A DNA stretch of 64,000 nucleotides from Gemella sp. GTDB taxonomy: Bacteria; Bacillota; Bacilli; Staphylococcales; Gemellaceae. The notes beneath the pieces were generated by a model. It saw nothing but the letters and a program-made list of their open reading frames with translations. It was not told the origin of the DNA and ran no database searches. The stretch's first letter is position 1. Each line of letters starts with the position of its first letter. Position numbers and translations under genes: made by a program. Shown here in pieces: positions 16,350 to 25,599 of this stretch. The stretch lies in assembly GCA_030529855.1 (NCBI GenBank), contig JAUMWC010000005.1:30157-94156 (forward strand), in the 5' to 3' direction.

Positions 16350-16940
16350 ATGAAACTATTAGAAAAAATGGTTGAGAATGATGGGAAAGTATACCCTAAT
16401 AATGTTTTGAAAGTTGATTCTTTTATCAACCATCAAATAGATCCTAATTTAATGCAAGAAATTGCAAAGTCTTTATCTACATATTTTAGTGGCAAAGAAA
16501 TCACTAAAATTATGACAATAGAATCTTCAGGGATAGCTCCGGCTTTGATGCTGTCTAGTATTTTAAAGGTACCTATGGTATTTGCTAAGAAAACTAAACC
16601 AGCAACATTAACTGCAGATTCTTTTTATAATACACAAATTCATAGTTATACAAAATCTATTACCAATACAGTAATAGTGTCTAAGGAATTTTTAAATTCT
16701 GATGACAAGATATTGCTTGTAGATGACTTTCTAGCGAATGGCCAGGCAATTTTAGGTCTAGCTGATTTAATAGAACAAGCGGATGCTGATTTAGTAGGTG
16801 TTGGTATTATAATAGAGAAATCTTTTCAAGATGGACGTAAGTTAATTGAAGAAAAGGGAATAGATATTTGTTCTTTATGTAGAATTTCATCTTTAGATGG
16901 TGGAAAAGTAGTTTTTATTAAAGCAGATGATGAAAAATAA
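16350..16940 (+). CDS. xpt: Xanthine phosphoribosyltransferase
   Basis: A 196-residue type I PRTase converting xanthine and PRPP to XMP. The PRPP loop is KILLVDDFLANGQA (about 123-136), and the N-terminal MKLLEKMVENDGKVYPNNVLKVD and SFINHQIDP are typical of Xpt. ATG 16350 is preferred, 10 bases after GGAGG (16335-16339); a TTG two codons upstream is too close. It precedes guaB by 18 bases: xanthine salvage and XMP synthesis together. The 66-bp leader is too short for the purine riboswitch that controls xpt in Bacillus. Confidence 0.93.
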   Translation: MKLLEKMVENDGKVYPNNVLKVDSFINHQIDPNLMQEIAKSLSTYFSGKEITKIMTIESSGIAPALMLSSILKVPMVFAKKTKPATLTADSFYNTQIHSYTKSITNTVIVSKEFLNSDDKILLVDDFLANGQAILGLADLIEQADADLVGVGIIIEKSFQDGRKLIEEKGIDICSLCRISSLDGGKVVFIKADDEK

Positions 16941-16946
16941 ATTTAA

Positions 16947-18422
<1,476 letters not shown>

Positions 18423-18436
18423 TATTAAGATTTAGA

Positions 18437-18465
18437 TTGAAAAAATAGTTATTATATAGTATAAT
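18437..18465 (+). promoter_or_regulatory. Promoter of the Wzz/BY-kinase pair
   Basis: TTGAAA (18437-18442), 17-bp spacer, TATAAT (18460-18465). Confidence 0.82.
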
Positions 18466-18509
18466 TACGAGTTGTAAAACTATAAAATAAATTAATATAA
18501 GAGGTTTTT

Positions 18510-19214
18510 ATGGAAAGTAAACAAAATGACATTCTTGATATTGATATTTTTTATCTATTAAGAAAATTGTGGTCAAAAAAATTGCTTATTGCAACAGTTT
18601 CTCTAGTATTCGCAGCATTAATGGGAGTTTATAGTATTTTTGTAGTAAAACCAACATATCAGGCTACTACTAAAATATATGCTGTAAATAAGGCTGAAGA
18701 AAATAAACAATTGACAGTTCAAGATGTTCAAATTGGTACATCTTTAGTTAAGGACTATCAAGAGATAATTTTATCTCCTGATGTGTTATCAGAAGTTATT
18801 CAGAAAGATAGTTTGGATGTAGATACTAAGGTATTGGCATCTAAAATAGCTATATCTTCACCAAAAGATACAAGGGTATTAAATATTACAGTTTCGGATT
18901 CAGATCCAGAAGCAGCTGCTAAAATTGCTAATACTTTGAGAGATGTATCTGCAGCGAAAATTAAAACTGTAACACAAATCGAAGATATTAATACAATAAC
19001 GGAAGCAACAGCACCATTAACACCATCATCTCCTAATATTCCTAGAAATATTTTACTAGGATTGCTAGGTGGAGCATTGTTATCAGTGGTAATAGTTGCT
19101 ATTAAAGAATTATTAGATGATCGAATTAAACGTCCGGAAGATGTAGAGGAAGTGTTAGGAGTAGTATTATTAGGGGTAATACCACATGTAGATCAGAAGA
19201 AAGGTAAGAAGTAG
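18510..19214 (+). CDS. Wzz-type membrane activator of a tyrosine kinase (CpsC/CapA-like)
   Basis: A 234-residue protein with two membrane segments (about 30-52 and 175-197) enclosing an extracellular Wzz domain, and a cytoplasmic C-terminal tail (…DDRIKRPEDVEEVLGVVLLGVIPHV). In Gram-positive bacteria this protein activates the separate BY-kinase encoded next, and both set polysaccharide chain length. GTT-rich leader with AAGAGG as RBS. No polymerase, flippase or glycosyltransferase gene follows, so the usual capsule context is missing here. Confidence 0.9.
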   Translation: MESKQNDILDIDIFYLLRKLWSKKLLIATVSLVFAALMGVYSIFVVKPTYQATTKIYAVNKAEENKQLTVQDVQIGTSLVKDYQEIILSPDVLSEVIQKDSLDVDTKVLASKIAISSPKDTRVLNITVSDSDPEAAAKIANTLRDVSAAKIKTVTQIEDINTITEATAPLTPSSPNIPRNILLGLLGGALLSVVIVAIKELLDDRIKRPEDVEEVLGVVLLGVIPHVDQKKGKK

Positions 19215-19216
19215 TA

Positions 19217-19927
19217 ATGAAAAAGATACATATTCAATATAACACAGATATTATAAGTAAAGATTTATCGGAACATTACAATGCCTTAGCAACTAATATT
19301 CAATTCTTAGGGAAAGATATTAAGACAATAGCATTTTCATCTGTACAACCAAACGAAGGTAAATCAACAGTAACAATGAATTTATCTAAAGCTTTAGCTG
19401 AGTTAGGATACAAAGTATTATTAATTGATGCTGACACGCGTAAATCTGTGCTAGCGGCTCGTTTTAGAGTAGAAGGTGGAAAAATAGAAGGACTTACTTC
19501 TTATCTATCAGGAAATACTGATATAGAAAATATCATTTATGCCACTGATATTCCAAACTTTACGATTATCCCAGCTGGAAAAGTACCACCTAGCCCACTT
19601 AGTTTAATTCAAAACCCTAATTTTGAATTAATGTTAGGTGCTTTTCGTAAGTACTATGACTATGTAATTGTTGATACACCACCAGTAGGTGCTGTAATTG
19701 ATGCAGCTATTATTGCTCAAAAGTGTGATGGATCAGTTCTTATTACAGAATCAGGAGCAATTAAGAGAAAATTTGTTAAAAAAGCAATTGAACAATTACA
19801 ATCTTCAGGAAGTAAATTCTTAGGAACTGTACTGAACAAAGTAGATATAGAGTCTAGCCACTATGGTGGGTACGGTGCTTATGGTGTTTACGGTAAGTAT
19901 GGGGAACGTGTAGAGAACGAAGATTAA
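19217..19927 (+). CDS. Bacterial tyrosine kinase (CpsD/CapB-like BY-kinase)
   Basis: A 236-residue cytoplasmic kinase. Walker A VQPNEGKST is at about 43-51, Walker A' VLLIDADTR at about 67-75 and Walker B YVIVDTPPVG near 150. The C-terminus carries the autophosphorylation cluster, five tyrosines spaced two or three residues apart (YGGYGAYGVYGKYG). It starts two bases after the Wzz gene. Without capsule genes next to it, the target may be a polymer locus elsewhere or other substrates (inference). Ends before a strong terminator. Confidence 0.93.
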   Translation: MKKIHIQYNTDIISKDLSEHYNALATNIQFLGKDIKTIAFSSVQPNEGKSTVTMNLSKALAELGYKVLLIDADTRKSVLAARFRVEGGKIEGLTSYLSGNTDIENIIYATDIPNFTIIPAGKVPPSPLSLIQNPNFELMLGAFRKYYDYVIVDTPPVGAVIDAAIIAQKCDGSVLITESGAIKRKFVKKAIEQLQSSGSKFLGTVLNKVDIESSHYGGYGAYGVYGKYGERVENED

Positions 19928-19931
19928 TAAG

Positions 19932-19970
19932 AAAAAGACTTAAAAGTTACAACTTTTAGGTCTTTTTTTA
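19932..19970 (+). terminator. Terminator of the BY-kinase operon
   Basis: AAAGACTTAAAAGT and ACTTTTAGGTCTTT form a stem with one mismatch, then a T-run. Confidence 0.88.
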
Positions 19971-20011
19971 TGTAATTGTAAAAAAACTGAAACAATTATG
20001 TAAGTCACACA

Positions 20012-20020
20012 TGTTATAAT
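20012..20020 (+). promoter_or_regulatory. Extended -10 promoter of the amidase gene
   Basis: TGTTATAAT, TATAAT at 20015-20020; no clear -35. Confidence 0.65.
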
Positions 20021-20061
20021 AGTATATAAGTAAAAATTAGGATAATAAAGGATTGAATAAA

Positions 20062-21681
20062 ATGAATAAAAAATTATTAATGTCATTAGCTATATTTTCT
20101 AGTACATTCGTAGCTAGTGAATTAGCAAATTTGAATGAAGCAGAAGCTAGTACAAAAAAAGTAACAACATATAAATTAAATAATTCAGCTAAAACATATG
20201 CAAATGCAGTAAATGCACAAACAGGAAAAAATGCTTCTAAAAAAATATATGCAGCAGGAAACTATTATGTATATAAAACAGCAACTAATGGAATGATTAA
20301 TATTTCAACTCAGCAAGGAAAGCCAGGAGCATGGATAAATCCTAATACAGGAGCAGTAGTATCAGCTACAAAAAATACAACAAGTGTAACTAAGAATACT
20401 GCAACGTCAACTCCTAAAACACCTGCAACTAAACCAGTTACACCAACAGAAAACCAAATAAAAGCAACAACTTACAAATTAAATGGTACGGTAGCAACTT
20501 ATGCAAATGCAGCAAATGCACAAACAGGAAAAAATGCTTCTAAAAAAACATATGCAGCAGGAAACTATTATGTATATAAAACAGCAAGTAATGGAATGAT
20601 TAATATTTCAACTCAGCAAGGAAAGCCAGGAGCATGGATAAATCCAAATTCTGCTAAGGCACCAGCATCTGTATCTAAAACTGCAACTCCAACAAAAACT
20701 ACGTCAACAGTAGTACAAAAACCGGCTGCAGCAACTACCAAAACAGAATCGACACCAGCTACATATAAATTAAGTAGTGCAGTACAAACATATGCGAACG
20801 CAGCAAATGCTAAAGCAGAAGTAAATTCTAAAAAAACATATGCAGCAGGAAACTATTATGTATATAAAACAGCAACTAATGGGATGATTAACATTTCAAA
20901 AACACCAGGTAAAGTTGGAGCATGGATTAACCCTAATGCAACTAACCCAAAAGCAGCTGCAACAGAACCTAAAAAAGAAACTACAAAACAAGCTACAACA
21001 GAAAAGCCAGCAACTAAGACCGTTGCTCAATCGATTGTAGCTCAAGACAAAGGTTCTAATTCTGGAGTTAGAAATAACTACGGAAAATACTCTAAAGTTA
21101 TCTACTTAGATGCAGGTCACGGGGCTGCAGATTCTGGAGCAGCATATTTTGGTCAAAAAGAAAAAGATTTAAACTTATCTATCTACAAGAAATTGACAAC
21201 TCAACTTCAAAAAGAAGGTTATACAATAAAAGGAACGAGAAATTCAGATACATTTACTAAATTACAAGATATTTCTGCAAAAGCGAACCAAACAGATGCA
21301 GATTTATTTGTAAGTATTCACTTTAATGCTTCGTCAAGTAGTGCAGCAAAAGGGATTGAAACATATTGGTACCAAGATTATAAAGAGTACCCAACAAAAA
21401 TTAATCAAGATAACCATTTAAACCCAGATAGATTAAGAAGAAGTGAAATTTTAGCTAACGGAATTCACTCTAACTTAATTAAGAATACAGGAGCTGTAGA
21501 CCGTGGAGTAAGACGTGATACATACTCAGTGTTAAGAGAAACAGCAATACCAGCAGTATTGTTAGAATTAGGATATATGTCAAATAGAGATGAAGCAACT
21601 AAGATTGGTCAATCATCTTACCAAGATAAACTAGTAGATGGAATTGTAAAAGGAATTAACAACTACTACCAAAAAGCATAG
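20062..21681 (+). CDS. Secreted N-acetylmuramoyl-L-alanine amidase with three wall-binding repeats
   Basis: A 539-residue autolysin-like protein. The signal peptide (…LAIFSSTFVASELANLNEAEA) is followed by three repeats of about 58 residues (TYKL…YAAGNYYVYKT…GMINIS…GAWINPN) separated by Thr/Pro/Lys linkers, then a zinc-dependent Amidase_3 domain (about 345-538). Catalytic residues visible are His in LDAGHGAADSGA, Glu in KEKDLNLS, His in VSIHFNAS and Glu in LLELGYMSNRDEA. The repeats resemble SH3-like wall-binding modules (inference from spacing). ATG 20062 has AAAGGA at the proper distance; the TTG at 20053 is too close to it. Confidence 0.92.
   Translation: MNKKLLMSLAIFSSTFVASELANLNEAEASTKKVTTYKLNNSAKTYANAVNAQTGKNASKKIYAAGNYYVYKTATNGMINISTQQGKPGAWINPNTGAVVSATKNTTSVTKNTATSTPKTPATKPVTPTENQIKATTYKLNGTVATYANAANAQTGKNASKKTYAAGNYYVYKTASNGMINISTQQGKPGAWINPNSAKAPASVSKTATPTKTTSTVVQKPAAATTKTESTPATYKLSSAVQTYANAANAKAEVNSKKTYAAGNYYVYKTATNGMINISKTPGKVGAWINPNATNPKAAATEPKKETTKQATTEKPATKTVAQSIVAQDKGSNSGVRNNYGKYSKVIYLDAGHGAADSGAAYFGQKEKDLNLSIYKKLTTQLQKEGYTIKGTRNSDTFTKLQDISAKANQTDADLFVSIHFNASSSSAAKGIETYWYQDYKEYPTKINQDNHLNPDRLRRSEILANGIHSNLIKNTGAVDRGVRRDTYSVLRETAIPAVLLELGYMSNRDEATKIGQSSYQDKLVDGIVKGINNYYQKA
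20167..20343 (+). repeat. Wall-binding repeat 1 of the amidase
   Basis: First of three tandem coding repeats. A 30-plus-bp core around TATGCAGCAGGAAACTATTA is identical in all three copies, so copy number could change by recombination. Confidence 0.9.
20470..20646 (+). repeat. Wall-binding repeat 2 of the amidase
   Basis: Nearly identical to repeat 1 at DNA level, including the NAQTGKNASKK and STQQGKPGAWINPN segments; offset 303 bp. Confidence 0.9.
20761..20937 (+). repeat. Wall-binding repeat 3 of the amidase
   Basis: More diverged than repeats 1 and 2 (NAKAEVNSKK, SKTPGKVGAWINPN) but with the same core; offset 291 bp from repeat 2. Confidence 0.88.
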
Positions 21682-21682
21682 T

Positions 21683-21709
21683 AAAAGACCCATTAGGGTC
21701 TTTTATTTT
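21683..21709 (+). terminator. Terminator of the amidase gene
   Basis: AAAAGACCC (21683-21691) pairs with GGGTCTTTT (21696-21704). The next gene starts 22 bases on, so some read-through into the SDR gene is likely. Confidence 0.85.
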
Positions 21710-21730
21710 ATATAAGGAGAAGAAAAATAT

Positions 21731-22504
21731 ATGAAAATAGTATTAATAACAGGAGCTAGTTCAGGTATTGGAAAAGAATTAGCTTATAAATATGCCAATG
21801 ATAAAAATAATTTGTTCTTAGTCGCAAGAAATGAACAAGCATTGTCAGAATTAAAAATAGATTTAGAGAACAAGTATGGTATTACTGTAAATATTTTATC
21901 AAAAGATTTGGGGAAGGAAGAGTCTGCAAGAGAAGTGTATGAATACGCTATAGAGAATAACTTACAAATCACAACTTTAGTAAATAATGCAGGATTTGGT
22001 GACTACGGAGAGTTTGTTAATAGTGATTTAGAAAAGCAAGTAAATATGATTAATCTTAATGTTACAACTTTGACAAAATTAACTCATTACTTTCTAAAAG
22101 ATATGAAAAATGTTAATTATGGTAATATTATCAATCTTGCATCGGTAGCAGCTTTTATGCCTGGTCCACAGATGTCAGTATATTATGCAACTAAGGCTTA
22201 TGTATTATCATTAACAGAAGCTTTGTCAGAAGAATTAAAGGGATCGGATATTTATGTAACTGCCTTATGTCCTGGGCCAACTAAGACAGAATTTGAGTCA
22301 AATGCCAGTGTTTCATTCTCAAGTGTTAAAATGCAGTCAGTTAAAGAAATGGTAGATTATGCATATAAGGAATTTGTAAAAAGAAAAAAAGTAATTATTA
22401 TACCAGGAGCAACTAATAGAGCTTATATTACAGCTTTAAAATTTTTACCAAGATTTATGGTAAGAAATATAATTAATCAAGTACAAAGCAAATTTAGGAG
22501 ATAA
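21731..22504 (+). CDS. Short-chain dehydrogenase/reductase (DltE-like)
   Basis: A 257-residue NAD(P)-dependent SDR. The cofactor motif TGASSGIG is at 7-14, NNAG near 85, and the catalytic Ser-Tyr-Lys is present (LASVAAF, YYATKAY). A hydrophobic basic C-terminus (KFLPRFMVRNIINQV) is usual for this DltE/YqjQ-like subgroup, which may touch the membrane. Substrate unknown. AAGGAG sits 9 bases before the ATG. It is followed after 3 bases by an M20 peptidase gene. Confidence 0.88.
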   Translation: MKIVLITGASSGIGKELAYKYANDKNNLFLVARNEQALSELKIDLENKYGITVNILSKDLGKEESAREVYEYAIENNLQITTLVNNAGFGDYGEFVNSDLEKQVNMINLNVTTLTKLTHYFLKDMKNVNYGNIINLASVAAFMPGPQMSVYYATKAYVLSLTEALSEELKGSDIYVTALCPGPTKTEFESNASVSFSSVKMQSVKEMVDYAYKEFVKRKKVIIIPGATNRAYITALKFLPRFMVRNIINQVQSKFRR

Positions 22505-22507
22505 GAA

Positions 22508-23683
22508 ATGAACTATAAAGATCAGGTGTTAACTTATATTGATGAAGTGAAAGAAAAATATATAAATATTTCCAAGGAAATACACGCTAAACCTGAGATA
22601 GGAAATCAAGAATTTTTTGCTTCCAAATTACTTAAAGAAGTCTTACAGAAAAGTGATTTCGAAATAGAATCTAATATAGCAGGACATGAAACTGGATTTA
22701 TAGCTTTGTATAAGAGTGGGAAAAGGGGGCCAAATGTAGCTTTTCTTGCAGAATATGATGCTTTACCAGGATTAGGACATGCTTGTGGTCACAATATAAT
22801 AGGAACATCCAGCGTTTTGGCAGCTATTTCTCTAAGACAAGTTATTGATGAAATTGGTGGAAATATATATGTTTATGGTTGTCCAGCAGAAGAAGGTGGA
22901 GCTAATGGTAGTGCTAAAGCTTCTTACGTAAAAGCAGGATTATTTAAAAATATAGATGCAGCGATGATGGTGCATCCAGCTTGGGATTCATATACATCAT
23001 TAAATTCTCTAGCAGTTGATGTCTTTGAAGTAGAATTTTTTGGTAAATCAGCTCATGCAGCAGCAAATCCTGAAGAAGGTATAAATGCCTTAGATGCCAT
23101 GATTCAATTTTACAATGGTGTAAATGCACTAAGGCAACAAAATAAAGTGGGAGATATGATTCATGGAATAATATTAGATGGAGGTCAAGCACCTAATATA
23201 ATACCTGATTATACAAAAGCAAGATTTTTCACAAGATCTAAAAGAAGAAAAGATTTAGATATTCTTACAAGTAGAGTAGAAAAAATTGCTAATGGTTCTG
23301 CTTTACAGACTGGCTGCGAATATAAATTTACATTTATTCAAAATGGAGTAGATGATTTTAATATTAACGAAGTATTTGATGATCTGTATAAGGAAGTAGC
23401 TCTAGAGTTAGGTGATAACATAGTAAGAGATTTATCAGCTAATTTTGGATCTACTGATGCTGGAAATGTTTCACAAGTAGTACCGACAATTCACCCATTT
23501 ATAAAAATAGGGTCGTCTGATTTAGTTCCTCATACTAATGAATTTAGGGAAGCAGCGAACTCAAGTAAAGGATATGAAGCTTTAATTTTATCTGCAAAAA
23601 TAATGACACTAACAGCCTTAAGATTATATAGTGATGAGGAAAAGCTATTAGAGATAAAAAATTGTTTTAGTAATAGTAAATAA
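22508..23683 (+). CDS. M20-family amidohydrolase/peptidase (AbgB-like)
   Basis: A 391-residue zinc hydrolase. Metal ligands are seen in GHACGHN (about 92-98), CPAEEGG (about 124-130) and the late His in LVPHTNEF; the dimerisation domain begins FEVEFFGKSAHAAANPEEG (about 175). It is closest in style to aminobenzoyl-glutamate or N-acyl-amino-acid amidohydrolases. It probably releases an acyl or amide group from a small peptide-like substrate. Co-transcribed with the SDR gene (RBS AGGAG within that gene's end). Confidence 0.88.
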   Translation: MNYKDQVLTYIDEVKEKYINISKEIHAKPEIGNQEFFASKLLKEVLQKSDFEIESNIAGHETGFIALYKSGKRGPNVAFLAEYDALPGLGHACGHNIIGTSSVLAAISLRQVIDEIGGNIYVYGCPAEEGGANGSAKASYVKAGLFKNIDAAMMVHPAWDSYTSLNSLAVDVFEVEFFGKSAHAAANPEEGINALDAMIQFYNGVNALRQQNKVGDMIHGIILDGGQAPNIIPDYTKARFFTRSKRRKDLDILTSRVEKIANGSALQTGCEYKFTFIQNGVDDFNINEVFDDLYKEVALELGDNIVRDLSANFGSTDAGNVSQVVPTIHPFIKIGSSDLVPHTNEFREAANSSKGYEALILSAKIMTLTALRLYSDEEKLLEIKNCFSNSK

Positions 23684-23686
23684 GAT

Positions 23687-23711
23687 AGAGTAGCAGTGCT
23701 ACTCTTTTTTT
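23687..23711 (+). terminator. Terminator of the SDR/M20 operon
   Basis: AGAGTAGC (23687-23694), loop AGT, GCTACTCT (23698-23705), T-run. Confidence 0.9.
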
Positions 23712-23725
23712 GCAGTATCTTTCAA

Positions 23726-23754
23726 TTGACTTTATTTGACTATAGGTATATTAT
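23726..23754 (+). promoter_or_regulatory. Promoter of the luciferase-like monooxygenase gene
   Basis: TTGACT (23726-23731), 17-bp spacer, TATTAT (23749-23754). A second TTGACT lies at 23736. The -10 overlaps the palindrome at 23752. Confidence 0.65.
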
Positions 23755-23776
23755 TGTTAATAATATATTAACAATA
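23752..23776. promoter_or_regulatory. Perfect 25-bp palindromic operator candidate
   Basis: TATTGTTAAT, spacer AATAT, ATTAACAATA: perfect 10-bp arms. They cover the -10 and the transcription start and end at the Shine-Dalgarno (AGAGG), so a bound repressor would block transcription. The regulator is not encoded nearby. Confidence 0.75.
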
Positions 23777-23786
23777 GAGGTATAAT

Positions 23787-24827
23787 ATGAAAATTTCAGT
23801 ATTGAATTTAGCTCCTGTACGAGAAGGAGAAACTTTTAAAATAGCAATTGATGAAATGATAGAGCTATCACAAAAAGTAGAAGAATGGGGATACGAAAGA
23901 TATTGGATTGCAGAACATCATAATAGTCACTCAATTGCATCGAGTGCAACTCAACTATTAATTCAAAAGACTTTAGACAATACAAAAAAAATAAGAGTAG
24001 GTTCGGGTGGAGTAATGTTACCTAACCATAGTCCTTACTTAATCGCAGAACAGTATGGAACACTAGACGTACTTCATCCAGGTCGTGTTGACTTAGGATT
24101 AGGTAGAGCTCCAGGTACAGACTTAAAAACAGCTAAGGCTATTAGAAAAAAAGAAATTACTTATCCAAATTTTGAAGAAGATATTGCAGAACTAAGATCC
24201 TACTTCGAAGGAACAGCTGAAGTTCACGCCTACCCTGGAGAAGGAGCTGATATTCCTTTCTATATCCTAGGTTCGAGTACTGATAGTGCATTCTTAGCTT
24301 CCGAAATGGGACTACCGTATGCCTTTGCAGCGCATTTTTCACCTAAAGAAATGCTACAGGCATCATACATTTATAGAAATAACTTTAAGCCATCAAAATA
24401 TCTAGATAAACCTTACTTTATCTTATGTTATAACATTATTTTAGCTGATACTGTAAAAGAAGCTAAACGCTTAGCAACAACACAGTTACAATCATTCTTA
24501 AATCTAGTAACTTCGCAGAGAAAAGGATTATTACCACCTATGAATTCTGAAGAAGAAGTATGGAAAAATTATATAGCAGCAGAAAAAGTACCACACTTTG
24601 GTCCAATAGCATTTACAAACGAAAACTTTATTTACAGAGAAAAAGAAATAGTTACAGGTATGCTAGCGGGATCTGTAATAGGAACTAAAGAGTCGGCTTT
24701 AGTTAAATTAAAAGAATTACAAGAAGATTTACAATTTGATGAATTAATGGCAAATTCTATGATTTATGACAAAGAAGCGCAACAATATTCATATAAATTA
24801 CTATCAGAAATAGCAGATCAAATATAA
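23787..24827 (+). CDS. Luciferase-like flavin-dependent monooxygenase
   Basis: A 346-residue LLM-class enzyme (bacterial luciferase fold, YhbW-like group). Typical features are NLAPVREGE at the N-terminus, WGYERYWIAEHHN (about 36-48), SGGVMLPNHSP (about 74), and DLGLGRAPGTD (about 104-114). It uses reduced FMN and oxygen on an unknown substrate. It is monocistronic, under a promoter with a strong palindrome, so it is probably induced by a specific signal. Confidence 0.9.
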   Translation: MKISVLNLAPVREGETFKIAIDEMIELSQKVEEWGYERYWIAEHHNSHSIASSATQLLIQKTLDNTKKIRVGSGGVMLPNHSPYLIAEQYGTLDVLHPGRVDLGLGRAPGTDLKTAKAIRKKEITYPNFEEDIAELRSYFEGTAEVHAYPGEGADIPFYILGSSTDSAFLASEMGLPYAFAAHFSPKEMLQASYIYRNNFKPSKYLDKPYFILCYNIILADTVKEAKRLATTQLQSFLNLVTSQRKGLLPPMNSEEEVWKNYIAAEKVPHFGPIAFTNENFIYREKEIVTGMLAGSVIGTKESALVKLKELQEDLQFDELMANSMIYDKEAQQYSYKLLSEIADQI

Positions 24828-24831
24828 ACTT

Positions 24832-24868
24832 AAAGATGATACAAGGAATAACTTGTATCATCTTTATT
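24832..24868 (+). terminator. Terminator of the monooxygenase gene
   Basis: AAAGATGATACAAG (24832-24845) pairs perfectly with CTTGTATCATCTTT (24852-24865). The next regulatory site begins at 24866. Confidence 0.9.
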
Positions 24869-24898
24869 CATTTAATATTCATACTTCTGTGTTATAAT
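24866..24898 (+). promoter_or_regulatory. Regulon promoter 1: ATTCAT direct repeat, drives the two-component system
   Basis: ATTCAT (24866-24871), N5, ATTCAT (24877-24882), N10, TATAAT (24893-24898). Half-site spacing of 11 bp fits tandem binding of an OmpR-family regulator. No -35 box is visible, so activation probably needs the regulator. The same layout recurs at 26968, 27069 and 27959, implying autoregulation. Confidence 0.88.
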
Positions 24899-24927
24899 TT
24901 ATTTAATAAATAATAAGGAGAATTCTT

Positions 24928-25599
24928 ATGAAAATTTTATTAGTAGAAGATGAATTAGATTTAAATAATATAATAGTGAGATATCTAAAGAAGAATAATT
25001 TTTCTGTGGATTCTGCCTTCAATGGAGAAGAAGCACTAGACTTCATAGCATTATCAGATTATGACTTAATAATAACAGATATAATGATGCCAGTAATGGA
25101 TGGTATAACATTCTTGAAAAAATTAAGAGAAGAAAAAAATTCAACGCCAGTAATAATGTTAACAGCTAAAGATAGTTTAGATGATAAAATAAGTGGACTT
25201 GATTATGGTGCTGACGATTATGTGGTAAAACCTTTTGAATTTGAAGAGTTAGTTGCTAGGATAAGAGCATTGATAAGAAGATCATACGGTTCATCATCTA
25301 GTGAATTAAAATTAGGTGATTTGGTATTAGACACAGCAAAAAAATCAGTAACAAGATCAGGAAAGAACATAGATCTTACAGGAAAAGAATATGAACTATT
25401 AGAATATTTACTTCATAATCAAGGTAAAGTATTGAGCAGGGATCAAATACTTAGTGGAGTTTGGGATTATGAATACGATGGAGCTTCTAATATAATAGAT
25501 GTACTTATTAAAAATATTAGAAAAAAAATAGATGTTGGAGAATCTAAGCCATTAATTCATACGAAGAGGGGGCTTGGATATGTTGCTAAAGAAGAGTAA
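24928..25599 (+). CDS. OmpR-family response regulator
   Basis: A 223-residue two-component regulator. The receiver domain (1-115) has the acidic pair in VEDE, phospho-acceptor Asp51 (IITDIMMP), Thr79 and Lys101 (VVKPFEF). The winged-helix DNA-binding domain (about 127-222) ends IHTKRGLGYVAKEE. It overlaps the kinase gene by 20 bases. It is the best candidate for binding the four ATTCAT-N5-ATTCAT sites around it, including the one before its own gene. Confidence 0.96.
   Translation: MKILLVEDELDLNNIIVRYLKKNNFSVDSAFNGEEALDFIALSDYDLIITDIMMPVMDGITFLKKLREEKNSTPVIMLTAKDSLDDKISGLDYGADDYVVKPFEFEELVARIRALIRRSYGSSSSELKLGDLVLDTAKKSVTRSGKNIDLTGKEYELLEYLLHNQGKVLSRDQILSGVWDYEYDGASNIIDVLIKNIRKKIDVGESKPLIHTKRGLGYVAKEE

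Noticed and set aside
20167..20937. CRISPR-like direct repeats
   Set aside because: The repeats are in frame, encode protein modules and are far longer than CRISPR repeats.
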